64,000 bases of DNA, from the NCBI RefSeq assembly GCF_907165045.1, contig NZ_CAJRAU010000002.1, positions 186,001 through 250,000 on the forward strand, read 5' to 3'. The notes below the pieces were generated by a model. The model saw nothing but the letters and a program-made list of their open reading frames with translations. It was not told the origin of the DNA and did no database searches. Origin of the DNA: Dyadobacter linearis (lineage in GTDB: Bacteria; Bacteroidota; Bacteroidia; Cytophagales; Spirosomataceae). Shown here piece after piece: positions 63,348 through 64,000 of this stretch; within the stretch, counting starts at the first letter, position 1; the number at the start of each line of letters is the position of its first letter. The position numbers and the translations under genes are program-made.

Positions 63348-63842
63348 GTGGTCGCTATCCTTAGGTACCTGGCTCAGTTCCAGCGCATTTTTGCTTAAAA
63401 ACTGACCGAATAATCAATTCACGAAAAATATTTTAAATTATTTTCAAATTTTTTTTCGGGTGAGGACCGAGTTAACGGAGATTTTTTGGCAAAAAAGGCT
63501 AGTGGTAAAATCCACTCGGAAGATTATTTTGATTTTTCAGCATAATGCAGAAGTTTCTACCTGTGTTAACGTTGCGGTAATATTGCATTAGTGACTCTTA
63601 CATTCCAGCCAAATGTTCCTTGGCAGAAAATCGAGGATAATGAGAAATTTCAAGAGAGGAGTCTTTGAATAGTACCATTTTTACGAATCGAATATAGCTA
63701 TTTTCCGCAGTCATTATTGGTATTTCAACCGAAGATTATTTTGTCGAGAGTGTTGCGCATTACTTGCATTCGGAATATTGTGGTATATTTGTACCTGTAA
63801 ATGATACACAAAAACACAAGAACAAGTAAACCACTATTACCA
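63348..63842. other. A/T-rich intergenic region, no gene recognised
   Basis: About 495 bases with no convincing open reading frame or tRNA. A 13-base unit GAAGATTATTTTG occurs twice (63519-63531 and 63731-63743). A homopolymer-rich stretch around 63430-63465 has no stable hairpin. The last 80 bases carry the promoter for the gene at the right edge. A small RNA is possible but unsupported. Confidence 0.6.
63764..63791 (+). promoter_or_regulatory. Candidate promoter for the gene at the right edge
   Basis: TTG at 63764-63766 and TATATTTG at 63784-63791 are 17 bases apart, near the Bacteroidota optimum. The leader would be about 45 bases. Confidence 0.58.
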
Positions 63843-64000
63843 ATGAAAAATGCAAAAACAATGATAGCTACTGCCATGATGGTCATGTCTATCGCAACTT
63901 ATGCCAACGCAAACAATACGACATATACTTTCGAAGAGAAAACAAGAGTTGCAGTATTGGACAAAGCGTTACCAGCTTCACTTCCTGTTCTGGACAGCCC
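63843..64000 (+). CDS. Secreted protein, N-terminus only (cut by window edge)
   Basis: The first 52 residues begin MKNAKTMIATAMMVMSIATY, giving a signal peptide that probably ends after ANA (residue 23), then NNTTYTFEEKTRVAVLDKAL. The hydrophobic core is unusually rich in Met and Ala. Not enough is visible for a family assignment. It has a good promoter and stands alone after a long intergenic stretch. Confidence 0.75.
   Translation, partial: MKNAKTMIATAMMVMSIATYANANNTTYTFEEKTRVAVLDKALPASLPVLDS

Noticed and set aside
63348..63842. A tRNA or known small RNA in the long intergenic region
   Set aside because: No cloverleaf or strong hairpin with a T-run could be found by reading either strand.

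Overview
The window looks like a chromosomal segment of a Bacteroidota bacterium of the order Cytophagales; a Dyadobacter-like member of the Spirosomaceae is my best guess from gene content and moderate GC. The lineage call rests on several Bacteroidota signatures: promoters of the TAnnTTTG type and weak Shine-Dalgarno signals, two secreted proteins with type IX secretion (T9SS) C-terminal sorting domains, a BT_3928-type DoxX/thioredoxin-like protein beside a DUF1599 protein, a DUF3822 protein next to coaD, a eukaryote/archaeal-like ProS, and a malic enzyme fused to a phosphotransacetylase-like domain. I saw no tRNA, rRNA, CRISPR array, prophage, transposase or conjugation gene.

Layout. 1-8.2 kb: truncated proS, a divergent Gly/Tyr/Met-rich lipoprotein, a FadL-like outer membrane protein, aroK, the BT_3928/DUF1599 pair, folP, cdaA (c-di-AMP synthase) and rpsT. 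8.2-16.4 kb: a secreted beta-propeller protein, a YbiT-like ABC-F protein with one apparently dead ATP site, a gluconate-dehydrogenase-type subunit 3/GMC oxidoreductase pair, tsaC/sua5 and a RecD-like helicase. 16.4-26.7 kb: CBS protein, Nudix hydrolases, DUF3822-coaD, a CorC/HlyC-type membrane protein followed directly by pyrE, an aldo/keto reductase, ppk1, a TetR regulator and a serine acetyltransferase. 26.8-34.5 kb: lipoprotein hydrolase, T9SS cargo, isoaspartyl peptidase, a family 2 glycoside hydrolase and maeB. 34.6-41.6 kb: a minus-strand surface-polysaccharide cluster (SGNH protein, two GT4, two GT2, a WcaF-like acetyltransferase and a WecA/MraY-like initiating transferase). 41.8-44.7 kb: hydrolase, VOC protein, amidohydrolase and a 57-residue DUF6496 protein. 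44.9-51 kb: a signalling operon of a five-PAS hybrid kinase, a TPR/HisKA_2 kinase and a lone receiver. 51-64 kb: SDR, NDH-2, CorA, a fibronectin-III T9SS cargo, a decayed signal-peptide remnant, a SWIM-SNF2 helicase, rpiB, a DUF481-like protein, a Gfo/Idh/MocA oxidoreductase, an aldo/keto reductase, a small HTH-like protein and the start of a secreted protein at the right edge.

Most genes are housekeeping or envelope functions. Tail-to-tail gene pairs follow two styles: some abut or overlap with no room for a terminator, others are separated by elaborate hairpins. Three gaps hold simple-sequence repeats whose two halves are reverse complements. The most unusual protein-level observation is the ABC-F protein at 9646-11259: its second P-loop and its first signature motif are both degenerate, which predicts one intact and one dead composite ATP site.
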